DNA of 64,000 nucleotides from Nymphaea colorata (GCF_008831285.2 NC_045146.1:22585703-22649702), one strand, 5' to 3'; numbered from the stretch's first letter, positions 12,480 to 26,240 are shown. Numbers and translations: made by a program. Notes: generated from the letters alone by a model not told the origin.

Positions 12480-12602
12480 CTAAAGGGGGTGGCCTTTGAG
12501 AAGTCCTGTAATATCCTTCTCTTGGCTACGGGATCTCGGTTTCGCCTTTCCTTTCTCTTTCCCGTCACAAATGGCCACAGACGAGTCTTCTTTTCTTTCC
12601 AT
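12480..12602 (-). other. Candidate upstream ORF (40 codons) in a 5' leader exon
   Basis: A minus-strand ATG at 12602 opens a 40-codon frame, beginning MERKEDSSVA and basic throughout, that stops at 12480, seven bases before a strong-looking GC-type splice donor. If this exon is the leader of the downstream 235-aa gene, the frame is an upstream ORF that could dampen its translation. It could equally be chance sequence or part of another transcript. Confidence 0.3.
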
Positions 12603-12689
12603 TTCTTCAGCAGAAAAAGAGAAGGAGGTTTAGGAGATACTGGCGGGAAACGACCTTCCGTTTTTTTTGGTAATTCAGATACGCGCGTG

Positions 12690-15600
12690 AATCCTTTCTT
12701 GGTAAGTGTGGGTTATAAAACAACGTCCAGGAATCGATTCGTTGGCCTTCTGATTGTTCACTAGTATCATTCAGTATTTACCACCTCCTCATTAATATGG
12801 AAACATGTAGCAATCAGAATCATTATTGGCGAGCAAATTCACCATATTTTAAGAACTTACGTTTTCAGGGTTTCTGACCGCAGATACATTTATCTTTTTC
12901 AGAAAGCTCCTTCTTTATTACTTTCTAAAAAACAACCATGTTCACAACGACAAATGTATTTCACAGAGTATCGGTTTAAAAAGTACAGGTTGCTCAAATA
13001 AATTAGTTGTAGAAAAGGGTAATCATTTTATATATGTATACTTCCAAAATATGAAAAAGTTAACAAGAGACACTACCTTTTGTAGAATACTTATTTATAA
13101 GTACTTAAGAAGCAAGTAGTGAAAATGCTTTAAGAGCATTAAAATACTGATAAATTATTAATCGATTCGTCTCCATCCAAGTGGGCCATAAAAAACGAGA
13201 GCAATCTCAACTTTCTTGCAAAGTCTCTGAAGTACTGCAAAAAATTCCTTTCAGAGAAGAGCACAAGAATAAATTTTCTCGCATGCAACTGCATGAAAGG
13301 GTCCAAGGGACCAAATGGCAATCTTATCACGATAATACACTATCCTTTTAAGTAGTGGTAAACCTGAGTTGCCTGCCTCCATAGTTTCTCTCTCCCTCCC
13401 TGTTTAGTGCAGAGCCCAAAGCATCTTACCATGAATGCTGAACTATCAAACAAATGGGAACTTTGTTCCTTCCCGAGTTACCCGTATCGGCGATATTGGC
13501 GTCTTACCATTACTATGCATTTTGACAGAAAAAATCTCCTCTCCTAGAAAATATCTCGGTCATCCTTTCTTCCTTTTTTTGAAGTTGATTCTCTTGCCTC
13601 ATTAGCAAGACAAATTTAATGCCCATTTACGAGAAACCACGACGGGATTGAATTTGCCAATACCAAAAAAATGAAGAACAGAACCGTCAAATGTCTGCAA
13701 GTCCGTTTGGAAAAACCCTCAAACTTTGAGTTCGATTCCAACTCGGGTTGGTCGAGCTCGATTCGAGCTCTACTTGTTTGTAAGCAAGTCAAACTCAAGC
13801 TTATAAACGAATCGAGATCGAGTTATAAATTCGAGTTACATGAAGTCAACTTGGTTAAACTTCAGCAAGCATGTTTAAGGTTATCTTTTTTTTCATATAT
13901 ATAGTTTACAACTGCAAACCAAAAAAAAAGATCAAGTCAAATGAAGAATTGGTAAACGAGCTTGAACAAGCCAAGCTTGAGGTGGGCCCAGTCTATTGAG
14001 TCAAGCTAGAGCTGACCTTGTACAGCTTGACTCAAGCTCAAGCCGAGCTCAAACTGAGTGATATATAAGTAGTTGACACTGGTGAAAAAATGTATTTGAT
14101 GATCCGACGGATAATAGTATATTGACCATAAACTGCTATTTTTGCAGGTGCTGCCAAATCTGGAAAGATCATATCCTGACACATTTAAGATCTGGGAAAG
14201 GTAATATATTTCAGAAGAAACCCGAACCGAAGGCAGATTAGAGATGACATATTTTGTCCAATTAGTTTGGTACTTAACAATCTTTTTTGCTGGTAATACC
14301 GTGCGGTCTTAGTAAATTCTGCACATAGATCGCCTAAGAAATCCAGTGAAAGCGTCAGGTGTCATTCAATCGGAATACTGTGCACTTATATGCCGGTTTA
14401 GTTCAGTGTTATTCATGTCGGTTTCTTCTTATATACCGGAAACTTGAACTTCAAACATACGCAGTCTCGGCCGACACCTACTGGCCTGTCTAAAGCTGTA
14501 CAGACAAAATAAATTAATAAAAAATAGAACGATGTTATTTTCTCAATAGTCAGTTAGCTCAATACGAACCATATGTCGACCAATATTCTAAGATACCATT
14601 TAATTATTGAACAAAAGTAGGAGAACGGATGCAAATGTGATATTTTGTTAGGTCAACTACGTAAGCATCCTGTTTTGAGGTGAAACTCATTAAATGTAAT
14701 TAAACATTAAACAATAAAATAATGAAATAAATTGTATTAATAGTCCTCTACTATCCTATTATGGTGTTTGTTTCACTTCGAAAATGGAGCACAAGCGTTA
14801 GGACGCCTTTCTGTTCCTATCGATTTAAGGCTTGATGAATCCATTGCTCTTGTTGCCACCATAAAGCCATTAACCTTTTTACTGTGTCTCAAGGGGCGTA
14901 TCCTAGCAGGTCGGACTGGTCGATTGATGAAAGTCTGGTTGTCAGTAGTTCCATTTCTATAAGCTGGTACCTTTGGACTGTAAACAATGCAACGCTATAG
15001 TGGTGTACTGCTCCTTACCCAAGTCCTGAATCAACTTTACACCCCCAAGGAAGAAAAAAAAATGTTTACCTGACTATGCCCTTTTAAGGTGTGAATGCTT
15101 GTAATAGCAGGAAAATCGATAGCTTCGCAGCAGCAAGAGTAATAAAATCCCCGAACGCTCTTGCTTCAGTCCTTCAAATGAAACTTAAATAATTACATTG
15201 AAAGAACAGCAAAACAATCGACTGTTTACGTTTGGTTACTTACAGCGAACGTGAACTTAAAACAGGACAGTTTCGTCAAGCAATCAAACAGTACCCAAGC
15301 GAGACATGAAAGATAACCCATTGAAGAAACCATAATTGGCCGACACAGTTTACAAAAATAAGGTTTTCTAGATCTTTTAATTAGTTTACATCGCTTCCAC
15401 TTGTTGCTTCAATGGCCGTCACCTTCAATTGTTCTTTTATGTATGCAATAGGACTATATGGCCAGTATGGGCCGATTCGGCCGATCCTAACAAAACTTTA
15501 CTTTGGCACCCTTTTTCTACCTCCAACTCCAAAATCCTGTCCGGGCGATGTTGAATCACGCGCAAATCTAAGCCAACATAGAAAGATCAGACCCTTGCCC

Positions 15601-16725
15601 TTGGCTGCAAATCACACTGATTATTCATCTACTTTACCAACGGCTATGGACATTCATCCGCTACCATCGAAAGGAGAAAAAAAATTCCGTTGCTTTTGAG
15701 CTACAGATTCCAACCTCTTGACGCAAATTCATGTTGATTCAGAATTAACGAATGATCATCCATTTATGGATCAATCGAAATCCGGTAGCACAGGCTTCAT
15801 CTAGGCAATAGCAAGATTTCTCAAGCTAACTTCCTTTAGAAGGTACACGCCTAAACAACCTGGAAGGAAGAAGCTAATTCCTTGATAATCACGATTTCGC
15901 CAGGAGTAGCGTGAAACCACCCTGTTTGCAGCCACTGATATCCATGGCGGTAAATACGTACCCAGCCATGTATATACACCCCAAGGAGTCGGCAGAGTAG
16001 GGTAGCCATTAGTTATAGCAACTCCATACCAAGAATGTTCAAGCCAAAGCCATGAAACGTAGGGTACCGCCCCAGTGCCAAATGCCCCACATAGATCTTC
16101 GATAGGTCGAGTTTCAGATCAGCACGATATAAAGCTGAAAGCCAAACGGCCACAGGAGAAGTGCAAAAAGTCCCGTTTGGATCATCTAGATAGTGCAGAA
16201 AATTTGAATTAGTATAAACCAGAAGAAAGAAACCCCAAAACCATAACCGAACTATTGATGTTTCGCAGAAAAGAGAACCCCACCACGTTTGGAGAGGAAA
16301 AAAAAAAACGAGGGAGAGCAGCTGACCACAAACCACTCAAAATAAATCATCATCTCCATGACAAAATAATATTCACCACAAAACATGTGCTGGCTTACAA
16401 TTTTATCTATACCCATAGTTCCATAACCCGACCCCAACGGCTTGCCAGTCATTGTATTTACAGCATATGTTATCTTCAAGTGCTCAGGCAGAGCAAAGGG
16501 CCGCTAACAAATCACAGCTACATCATATGGTTCAACAGCTCTATAGTGATGTACTTATTTTCATATGCGAAAAAAAAGAAATCCAGATGCGCAAGTTTGG
16601 GGGTCTTCAAGGTATATTTTTTAACCAGCAGGTATAGATGGATCGATCGATGAGGAACTGACTAAATCGTACAGGAGGCAAAAGAGACGAACTAATAACT
16701 CAAACGCCACCATATTGTGAACTTA
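12690..16725. other. Intergenic spacer with dispersed-repeat debris
   Basis: No gene recognised. 13715-14060 is a degenerate repeat rich in GAGCTCGATTCGAGC-like words in both orientations, a common plant repeat style. The distal 3'UTR of DSK2 probably lies just below 16726. A 107-codon minus-strand frame at 16013-16336 has no recognisable domain and falls where that 3'UTR is expected. Confidence 0.5.
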
Positions 16726-19700
16726 CTAACCAAGATTCCCAAGAAGGCGCTCAACAGCTGCACTGACATTTCCACGGGTTGCAGTCAGTGCACGAATATT
16801 CTCCTGGGTGTCAAAGAAGCCCATCTCTTGCAGTTGAGACAGTTGGGCTGCGTAAAGCTCTTCCGGCGGGACTGTAATGAAGAAACAATAACCTTTCAGA
16901 GGGGAGAGATGGAAGGAGCGGGAAGGGAAAGAGAGGGAGGGAGAGGAGGCATCAAACCATTAGATGTGTTGGGAACGTTTAGGCTGCCTCCCCCAAGGCC
17001 ACCAAACATGCTCATTAGCAAATCCAGGTTGAGATTATTGGGAGTGCCAGTGCCACCTGCACCACCACCAGTTCCTTGTTCCCTGAAAAGTAAGCAGGCA
17101 TATTGCCCAATGAAATAAATGATGCTTTTGGTTGTGCAAGAATTTTGATTGAAAAGGATATAGTGGCTGCTAGACTTTAACAGCGTGAAACAGGAAGAGG
17201 AGATTACTTTGGCTGTTTTAACTTTTAAGAGTCAACCTATCAAACAAAAAACCTCATAGAGCTTTGTGCAATCAGTAAAAAGTCTTTCCTATGAGTGCCT
17301 TAAATTAACTGAGCTGTTTAACTAGGGACAAAACAGCAGCCTACTAATTGTGGATCAGAAAAGAAAAAAAAATGGGGATCACAAAAGAAATAAAGCAGAA
17401 TCAAGATGTTCTTTCTTCTGAATAGGCAACATAGGTGATCTCTAACTGATTAAAAATCGAAAGAAGTTAGCTTGTGGTAGTTGGTCACAGTATCCTATTA
17501 TTCTCCACAGTGAATTTCAACAATGATAAGTAAAGGGCAAACTTCAAGCCACTTACTGATTTGTCTGTTGGCGGTTGAGCTGGGACAAAAGGGCTTGCTG
17601 AAATGACATGAATTGCTGCATAGAATTCGAAAGTTCATAAATACTAGGGTCCCAAAAAAAAGTTACAAACCAAAGCACATGAAATACCTGCAATGTCTCG
17701 GGGGAAGTAAGTTGGCGAAGGAACTCTGGATTCTGCATCATCTCTCTGAACTGGGAATTCGAGTCCAACATATTTCGGAGCTGGGGATTAAGACCAAGAA
17801 TCTAGAGCACAACATGGAAAAGGTCACCTAAATAATGTAGCCATTCTGAGACTTCAAATGTATCAATAACAGAAACTCATGTTTTACTTGGTTCATATAC
17901 TGAGGGTTAGAGAGAAGGCTTTGCATCATCTGGGAAACAGCAGGGTTTTGCATCATTTGATTCAAGAGTGAGGAATCAGGGAGTCCACCAAGCATCCGAT
18001 CAAGTTCTGGTAAACCCATCCCCCCTGCTCCAGCAGCCCTGGCATCCACTGTCGACCCAGTCCTTGGAGCTGGATTGTTGGCCGGGGCACCTCCAGCGGC
18101 TGCAATTGTTTAAAATGGGACAAAAGATCAAAAAGATGTACGTCCCATGAGACACACGCATCATGCGAGCACAAACACATTATACAAATTACACATACAC
18201 AAAGAAAGAAAGATAGAAAGAAATACATGTAAAGCATAAAACTTACGTGCATTGCTCCAAGGGTTAGGGAGTGGATTGGTGTTTGGAGCAGGAGATCCAG
18301 CCGTAGTTTCTGACTCAGTCGTAGAAGCATTCAAGGACCGATCTCTTGCCTGGTTTGCTCCTTGGTTCCCCAGAAGAGCAGCAAAAGGGTTTGACCCAAT
18401 ATCATTTCCACCATCTGCAGCCATTGTAGTTGCATTCAAGAATGGCTCCTGAACAGTTTCATACATGCGCCTCAGCATATTAAAACCTTCAGGAGAAGAT
18501 TCAATGTTGCTCATGGCCCTGTCTGTGTTCCGCATCATCTCACGCATCAATTCAGGATTACGTGCAGCTTCCAGGGTTTGGCGAAGAGTGCTAGGATCAT
18601 TGAGTATATGAGCAAGATCTGGATTCCTGTCTATTATTTCCCGCATTTGGGGGTTGCTCATAATTAAGTTACGCATTAAATCAGGATTATTCATAAGGTT
18701 CTGCACAACAGGCATGTTCATTATTTCCCTCATCATGTTAGGGTTCTGAGTCAGCTGCTGCTGCACTTGTTCAAACTCCGGCAGCCCACTTCCAAATAAA
18801 CCAGATGCTCCATTTCCACCAGGATTATTGGCACCAAGTCCTGGGAACAGCAAGCCCCCAAGGCCCAAACCTCCACTGTCAATAGGAGCAGGTGGCCTTG
18901 CTGGACCTTGTGTGCTGTTATTAGTAACAGTGGTATTGGTAGTGCTATTCGTATTAGCTGCTGGGGCCGCTGCAAAGCCACGAACCAGGTGAACTGTGTG
19001 ATCAGCATGCAACCCTACCAACAACCAAAGAAACTTCAGGACAAGATATCAAATGAAATACAAGAGGGAAATGCAACCCCAAAAAAATTCTACATCCATG
19101 CAGCTCCTTTAGAAGTTGATTGCATGTAGCAAAATATATAGACATAAGTAGCACACATGGTTCACATTTTACAAATTCAACGAAGAACATTAAATCATAT
19201 ACTTTGCAAACCAAATCACTGCAAGCATCATCGAGGAAGACTCTTCAGATCGCCCCTGGCAAAGCAACAACTATATCATGCAACAGACTGTCTTCCAGTC
19301 AAATAAAGAGTCAGCAATGATATCGAATGAACCTCCCCTACTATAAGAAAGTTCCATAAAGGGGGCGTTTGTTACGCTGGAAAAACACTGTAGCTCCGGA
19401 AAAAAAATTCAAATTTTTAAAATTTTTCTCATTCCATCAAACGTGGATAAATTTTTTTGACCGTTGGAGGTGATTCAGGAAATATATTTCCGGAAAAATA
19501 TTTCCAGCCAGACGGGTGGAAAAATTTTTTCGGAAATTTTTTTTTTACCATTGGAGGAAGAATGGACAGGGAGGAAGAAGAAGGGAAGAAGGGAAGGAGG
19601 GAGGAAGAAGAAGGGAAGGAGGGAGGAGGAAGAAGAAGGGAAGGAGGGAGGAGGAAGAAGAAGGGAAGGGGAGGGAGGAGGAAGAAGAAGGGAAGGGGAG

Positions 19701-22700
19701 GGAGGAGGAAGAAGAAGGGAAGAAGGGAGGAAGAAGAAGGGAAGGAGGGAGGAGGAGGGAGGAAAGAAGAAGGGAAGGAGGGAGGAGGAAGAAGAAGGGA
19801 AGGAGGGAGGAGGACGAAGAAGGGAAGGAGGGAGGAGGACGAAGAAGGGAAGAAGGGAGGAGGAGGGAGGAAAGAAGAAGGGAAGGAGGGAGGAGGAAGA
19901 AGGGAAGAAGGGAAGGAGGGAGGAGGAAGGAAGGAGGGAGGAAAGGAGGGAGGAGGAGAGAGGAAAGAAGAAGGGAAGGAGGGAGGAGGAGGGAGGAAAG
20001 AAGAAGGGAAGGAGGGAGGAGGAAGCAACAGAGAGTTTACCCTCTGCCGGCGGCGTCCGCTGCTCACAATCGGAGAAAGAGAGGGGCGGAAGCCCCTCTA
20101 ATCGTGGCTGATGGGAAAGGAAGGAGAAAGGGCAGGCCTGCCGCCCACCCTTTTTTCCCTCTCCATCTACGCCCTCGTCGCCATCATCGGTGATGGCCCT
20201 CTTCCTCCTTCTTCCTCCCTTCCCTTCCCTCACCCTTTTCCTCCTCCTCCTTCTTCCTCCTCCCTTCCCTTCCCTCACCCTTTTCCTCCTCCTCCTTCTT
20301 CCTCCTCCTCCCTTCCCTTCTTCCTCCTTCTTCTTCCCACGCTCCCTTCTTCTTCCTCCCTCCTTCCCTTCCTTCTCCTCCCTCCCTTCCCTTCCCTTCC
20401 CTTCTTCCTCCTCCTCCCTTCCCTTCCCTTCCCTTCCCTTCTTCCTCCTCCTCCCTTCCCTTCCCTTCCCTTCCCTTCCCTTCCCTTCTTCCTCCTCCTC
20501 CCTTCCCTTCTTCCTTCTTGGCTCCCTTTTCCTGCTCCCTCCTTCCCTTCTTCCTAGTTCTTCCTCACCATTTCTACCAAACAAAGGAATTTTTTTTCCA
20601 GAAAAATATTTCCTCTATAACAAACAGAAGCTGGTTTTGGAAAAACGGAAAAATATTTCTGGAAATTTTTTTTTGGAAATTTTTTTTAAGAAACTGGCCA
20701 TCAAACGCCCCCTAAAGGATTGCAAAGACCACCTAATTGTATCAGAAGAAGGCCTCCTTTTATACTGCACTAGTAATGGGCCAAAGCAGCAGGAAAAATC
20801 AACTGCAGACTCCCATCACTGAAATAAGATGGGAGAATACGCGAACGGATATTGGGAGAAGTGGAAAAACAGGGGAAAATGCAAAAAATAGTATCTATGT
20901 TCCAAGATGACCAAAAAACGGAAAGAAAGAGTCTCTTGCAGACATAGTCACAACAGTCAATCTCAGCCATATTTATAACAAGCCAAAGTTTTCCAATATT
21001 AAGGGACCACATAATATGTGTCTTAGCCAAATGTTGGCACTCAAAAAAGCTAACAAATGTAAAAATAACAGAAATAAACTAAAAGGAAATCAAACAATTA
21101 ACAATTTTTAAAAGTATAAATAGGCCGCTGCAGAATTATTTGCAAATAAAAATATAGAAAAAAGCAAGCACATAAAATCAAGGGAAAATATAAACTCATA
21201 AGAAGTCCCAAATTTTCCCAAGATTCCTTAGAGATTTTTCTGATATTATCAGAATCTTTCACAATTCTAACATGCATATATTTCTAATAATTTCAAAATA
21301 CCTGCCACATTTTCCCGCTAAAACAATTTGCTAGTTTCTCGCTTTGATAGCACAACATTTACAAAGTACCAAATATATGTGTGACTCGCCGATAACATAC
21401 AACTAAATGAACAGAAGGGGTGATTATAGTATAGAGCACCATAGAAATAGTGATACATTTACAAGTGATACAGAGATAAATCAATTACTGCTTACAGAAA
21501 GGAAGAGAGTTTTGTAGTAAAATACTGTGTATTTGAAGCTTGGTAACCATCACAAGACAGCTCAAGATCAAACGACTATAAAAAAACAGAAATTGCACAT
21601 GACCAGAGTATATAGTGCAGAAAAATCCAGAACCAGTTAGCATTTAAGAGGCTTGGTGTCATGCCCACATGCAACATAGTACTCGCACTATCCCAACTAT
21701 TCAGATTTCAAGATTTCAACCCAAGGAAATAAGGTCAACGACAATAATTTAACAAACCTGCCTATGCCCACACTAGCCTCGGGCTCCTGATTTAGCGGAT
21801 CCCAACCCACTCCCTAGCAGCTTCAGTTCCACCCTCAAAAAGGTTAGGAACCAAGACAATATATTACTTAGTTAACATTATAATAAGTCCCATAAGATTC
21901 TTTACAATCTTAGATACACGATTAAACTTTTAAGGTATTACAACCCACCTCCTTAAGGCACACACATCTATGCATGTGAGACCCTAGGTCTGGGTGCTAA
22001 GCACGCTCTGATATCACTGTAGTAACTCTGCACATTCCCACACTAAGCTTGGGCTCCTAATTTGGCGGATCTTAGCCCACCCCTTAATAGTTTTGGTTCC
22101 TACCCCAAAAAGGATAGGAACCTAGACCATCTCTCACTTAGCTAACGTCCTAATAAGTCTCTTAAAATTAATCACAATCTTAGGTACAAGACTAAACTAT
22201 CAAGGTATTAAGGATAATGAATGTAAATCAAAGGACATCAATTACAAAATCTATGATAAGACTAATATGAAGGTTATGGATGCGTATTTGAAGGTTCAAA
22301 ACTAGACACACACATATAGAAAGATCTATGAATCAAAGTGGTTACCACAAAGGATAAAAGCCATGGATATCAATACTAAGAAGAGCATTACAAACAAAGA
22401 ACAGCAAAGGGACAAAAACAAAAGCGCTTTAACTAAGCAAAATTATAGTTGAAAAGCATACTACATCAATGATCCACAACACACTTTTACAACCACCTGC
22501 TGAGATGCACTTCTCCCGTTTTCTCAAGTCTGAATGAAACCTACTTGGTAATCAAGTTTTTTTTTCTTATTGTACATTTTCATTAGCATGATCATTTCTG
22601 TATCATTTAAAATTCTCCCTTATCACACCTAAGCATCCATTCATGTCCATATACTAGTGTGACATCAAAATTTGACAATTTCCTAGTTTATAACTTTTCA

Positions 22701-25700
22701 TCTGACATCAAATTTTGATGCATTCCTAGTTTATAATTTTTGATGACTAAGAGTCTACGACATCATTCATGAAATATAGAACACAAAAGGAACAGGAAGA
22801 AGACAGATGAGTTGCTAAGTCTGGTGATGTTCAATTCCCAAAATGGAATCTTTTCGGCCTCCTTTATCTCCCCATGTGTTTAATAGCAGAGTGGTTGCCC
22901 AAGTAACATCTTAAGAGGACGGTAATATGAGGTCTTCAATATTTCAAACTCTAGTTCTACCTCAAATGACAAATCACAAATTTAAAAGATAAAAGGAAAA
23001 GAAATACAATTCTGGAGATAAAAAAAACATTTTTCTTGAGCTGCATAGAATCATAGATAATCCAACCGATGGAAGAACAGTGCCACCATCCCTGTCACGC
23101 CTGCACCCCTTCTTTACTACAAATGATTGTCAAGAACACAACTGGAATTTTTGGTCTTGGTTATATCTTGACAAGGCAAAATCTTCAGATGTGAAAAATT
23201 TTAAATAAATTTGAGGACACAAAAGATTTATAGAAACAGGAAAAAAAGGTACAGAGGGTTATTTATCAAACAAATGAACAGAAATATGATTAAAAAATTT
23301 TATTTTTCTAAAACATTGGCTTTTAGATCCATGTTTTTTTTACTTCTACATGAGATTTTGACAACAACATCATAAGATCCTACAACTTCAATCCCTCAAA
23401 CAATTTTACTTTCAAAAAAATTTTTTTCCTATGCCATGCATTAAAACTAGAACAACTGGAATATTTTCAACATACTGTTGATATATGCAGTCATGATCCA
23501 AAATCACTCTTGGTTGTAGGCAAGTGAGTGTTCTGGAACTGTTGTAAAGCAGAAGAACCATACACTTAGTGCATGCAATTGGGGAGATAAATTCCATAAA
23601 CAACAATAAAGGTAAATCATTGAAGGCTTTGAGCCCACATTTAAAAGAAGCATCAAGCAGATTAAAGCATGAACTTTTTGACTAAGACCTAGTAAGATAA
23701 ATGACTTGAGATTCAAGAATAGCCCAGAAGCAGGAAATGAAAGTCAAGCTCAACCAAAGAAAACAAGAACTTTTTTCCTTATCATTGACCAGATTTATAC
23801 AAGGTTCCCATCCATGGCTTAGAAATACATACAAAGAGCCCAAAATGATCCTTTTATTCCCTTACCCACTGCTGCAAACTGACTACAGACTACTTGTCAG
23901 TCTCCCTTGAATACAGTTTGAGAAAACCAAAAGGTCAAATACATCTGTCAAGGTAGTTTGATCATATCCATCCACGAAAATAACTTTCCTTCTGTAAATT
24001 CATATTCCCCCCTTGGTCCTTGACAAAGAAATCTTTATGCATTGAGAATATGTCAAAGCGCAGAAGAAAAAGGATGTTTAACTTATCTATGATCTAAGTT
24101 GTCAAAATTTAATATCAGACAGGTGATTGACGACCCGAAGAAGATTAATTGGGGCTAGCTAGACCAAGACAGTCCAAGCCAATTGATTATAAATAAATAA
24201 ATACAATTATTTATAAGGAAATAAATATGAAACATATATATCTATGCAAAGTGTGCACATATATTTACAGGTCAGGGATTAGTCAGCTGAGTATCTGACT
24301 AATCTACTAGTCGCTGGTCTGCAAAAACGGCCCACATAGCCAACTCAAGACACTAGTTTGGGTTTTGACAACAAAGTCTATGATTGTACCGATCCTCTAT
24401 CACTGACATCTGACAACATGATGCAATTAGAAACGATTGAAAAAGGCAATTTTACTTATTACATCTCTCTCCTCCCTTTCAAACTGGACATGTACAAAGC
24501 ATGTAAGACCCGCAGGTTATCTACCCAGCTTCAAGGGAACTCTTGATGATCTAGCATCAATTTTCATGGTATCGATCAGGTTGTATAGAAGCAGAATGAA
24601 TCCCTAAAAATATTTTTCTTGTTTACAAATGGCTTAGAGAAGAAACTTAAACATCCCTTTTAAACTTTAACACTTGCAAACCTACAGTGCTTGCAAGGCC
24701 CAAAGGCGACCAAATGGGAAAAGCATAGAGTTTATATTGACTGAAAAATTCAGAGGCGTTGGACTTAATTTTTTAAACTTTAAAGGAAGTATTTATCAAT
24801 GTTGTCAAACATAGTATCAGCACCCTGTCAATTGCTTACCTATGTAGTGCATCGGCCAATTTTTATCTTATAATTGGCCTGTATCGCTTTACTTTCAAAT
24901 TTTATGAATTTTAAAAATAACATATAGTATTTTAATTAACAAATAAAACACTATATCTGTCTCACTGATAAGATACACATTAGCCGATATGATATTGATA
25001 ACTTGGGTAGTTTTAAGATGCCATATATGCGCACACACACAAACACACAAAGAGAGAGAAAGAAAAAAAGTTTCTGAAAAGAAATCCAAAAACTTGAAAT
25101 CACCATGCTAAATCTAATACGTCAAAACAACTTTAGATTCATGAATAACAGCATAGGTACGCTAAACAAGGAACATAAGCATGACTCCAGATTTTGACCA
25201 TTAGAGAGATCCAATTTAGCATTTAGATCCATGGTTAATTGAAGTATTGAACCAACCAGAATAAGATTACATATTTAAGGGTGATGCTCTCCATTCCCTA
25301 GCTCTGTTTTTACCTATGCCACAAGCTGCCGAAAGACTCGTCAATGCAAACAAAATCAGAAGCCAATCAACATAGTGCCAACACAACACTCGATGTGGAA
25401 CACACAAGAGTTCCCATTTGATCAGTCAATTACGATTTCGAAAAAAAGAGAGAGATAGAAGCAACCAAATTGAAGGAAATAAAAGCAAACGTAACAGAAT
25501 CAATGGAAATTCAAGGAACTCGTAACCAATTGAGAAACAATGTACAGAGTCAGAAACAACAATTTGCGAGCCCACGTGAATTACTAAAGTAGGCTAAGCA
25601 ATTTAAAAGAAGCCACTCCAAGATTTAGAGCAACATTGCGGAAGATAGACGACAAGAAGAGCGACGGAGAAACAGTTGATCTCGATACAAACGTAACTAC

Positions 25701-26240
25701 CTCGAAAAAAAAAAATACCAATTAAAATTCCTGAGGAATGTGTGACTAAGAGAAAACATCATAATTCTGTAAATTTGGCCATGTTCTCCTATTATACGTC
25801 ATGCAAAAAATACCTCGTGCATTCACCAGCACCAAAAATCAATTCCAGAAGGTCGCACGTTGGGCAAAAAAACGAGGAAAAAAAAATGAACGGCGATAAC
25901 AAAACTATTTTTCAACAAAATTAACCATTCTAAAGTCCGTCTACCAAACCCTAAGAAAGAGAAACCCGAAACCCCTCCAAGAGATGCAGGGAGTACCATA
26001 GCTCTCCAGCGTCTGATCATCCTTGAGGATCCGCCCCTTGTAGATGAGACGCTGCTGATCAGCCGGGATCTCGCAACTCTTGGCCACGACCGACTTGAAA
26101 GCGGCGACCGAGGATCCCAAATCGGCGCGTACCGTGAACTTGGAGCCGTTGGAGCACCGGATATTCACGGGGATGCCTTCCTCCTCGCCGGAGCCGCTCA
26201 CGAGCTCGGTCTGTTCGCCGGAATCTCCGTCGCCCCCCAT
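16726..26240 (-). CDS. DSK2: Ubiquilin / DSK2 ubiquitin shuttle receptor
   Basis: Carries ubiquitinated cargo to the proteasome; plant DSK2 also links to autophagy. Exons in transcript order: 26240-25997, 19014-18247, 18099-17888, 17801-17688, 17615-17557, 17082-16958, 16871-16726, giving 555 aa. All junctions are GT-AG and in phase. A ubiquitin-like domain covers about 24-95 ([28 protein letters not shown]). STI1-type Asn-Pro/Met repeats cover about 166-272 and 360-450 ([32 protein letters not shown]). The C-terminal UBA is at about 510-553 with the MGF loop at 524-526. Length and order match Arabidopsis DSK2a/b. The start at MGGDGDS fits the family; an in-frame ATG at 26300 would add 20 residues. 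Intron 1 is almost 7 kb and full of repeats; the other introns are 71-474 bp. Confidence 0.96.
19361..20712. mobile_element. MITE-like element with polypurine and polypyrimidine arms
   Basis: Begins GGGGGCGTTTG and ends CAAACGCCCCC, perfect 11-bp terminal inverted repeats, flanked on both sides by TAAA, a possible 4-bp target duplication. Both subterminal regions are AT-rich and share GGAAAAATATTTCC-like words. The left arm (about 19560-20030) is a GGAGGAAGAAGAAGGGAA-type purine minisatellite. The right arm (about 20200-20560) is the same kind of repeat as pyrimidines, so the two arms are roughly inverted. A short GC-rich core lies between. The long open frames on both strands are a by-product of the repeat, not genes. 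It is non-autonomous: no transposase is visible. Superfamily not assigned. Confidence 0.7.
21759..22210. repeat. Two tandem diverged copies of a dispersed repeat
   Basis: Copy A (about 21759-21950) and copy B (about 22025-22210) share GGGCTCCT, a (T)GGCGGATC block, AAAAAGG, AATAAGTC, CAATCTTAG and GGTATTA in the same order and spacing. The link between them contains GCTCTGATATCACTGTA, a phrase frequent in plant dispersed repeats. A third copy lies at 29753-29940. Confidence 0.65.

Larger units (their letters stand above)
19015..25996 (-). other. DSK2 intron 1 (7 kb), repeat-rich
   Basis: Runs from donor TATG|GTACTC to acceptor GTTGGTAG. It contains the purine/pyrimidine element at 19361-20712, two copies of a dispersed repeat at 21759-22210, and a small imperfect duplication near 22655-22745. 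The remainder is AT-rich with no recognisable gene. Confidence 0.85.

Noticed and set aside
16013-16336. 107-codon minus-strand frame
   Set aside because: Just downstream of the DSK2 stop on the same strand, so probably 3'UTR; no family recognised and no splice partner found.
19429-20822. Long open frames of up to 369 codons on both strands
   Set aside because: They are translations of the G+A and C+T minisatellite (Glu/Gly/Arg/Lys or Pro/Ser/Leu/Phe only), open in many frames at once, with no domain.
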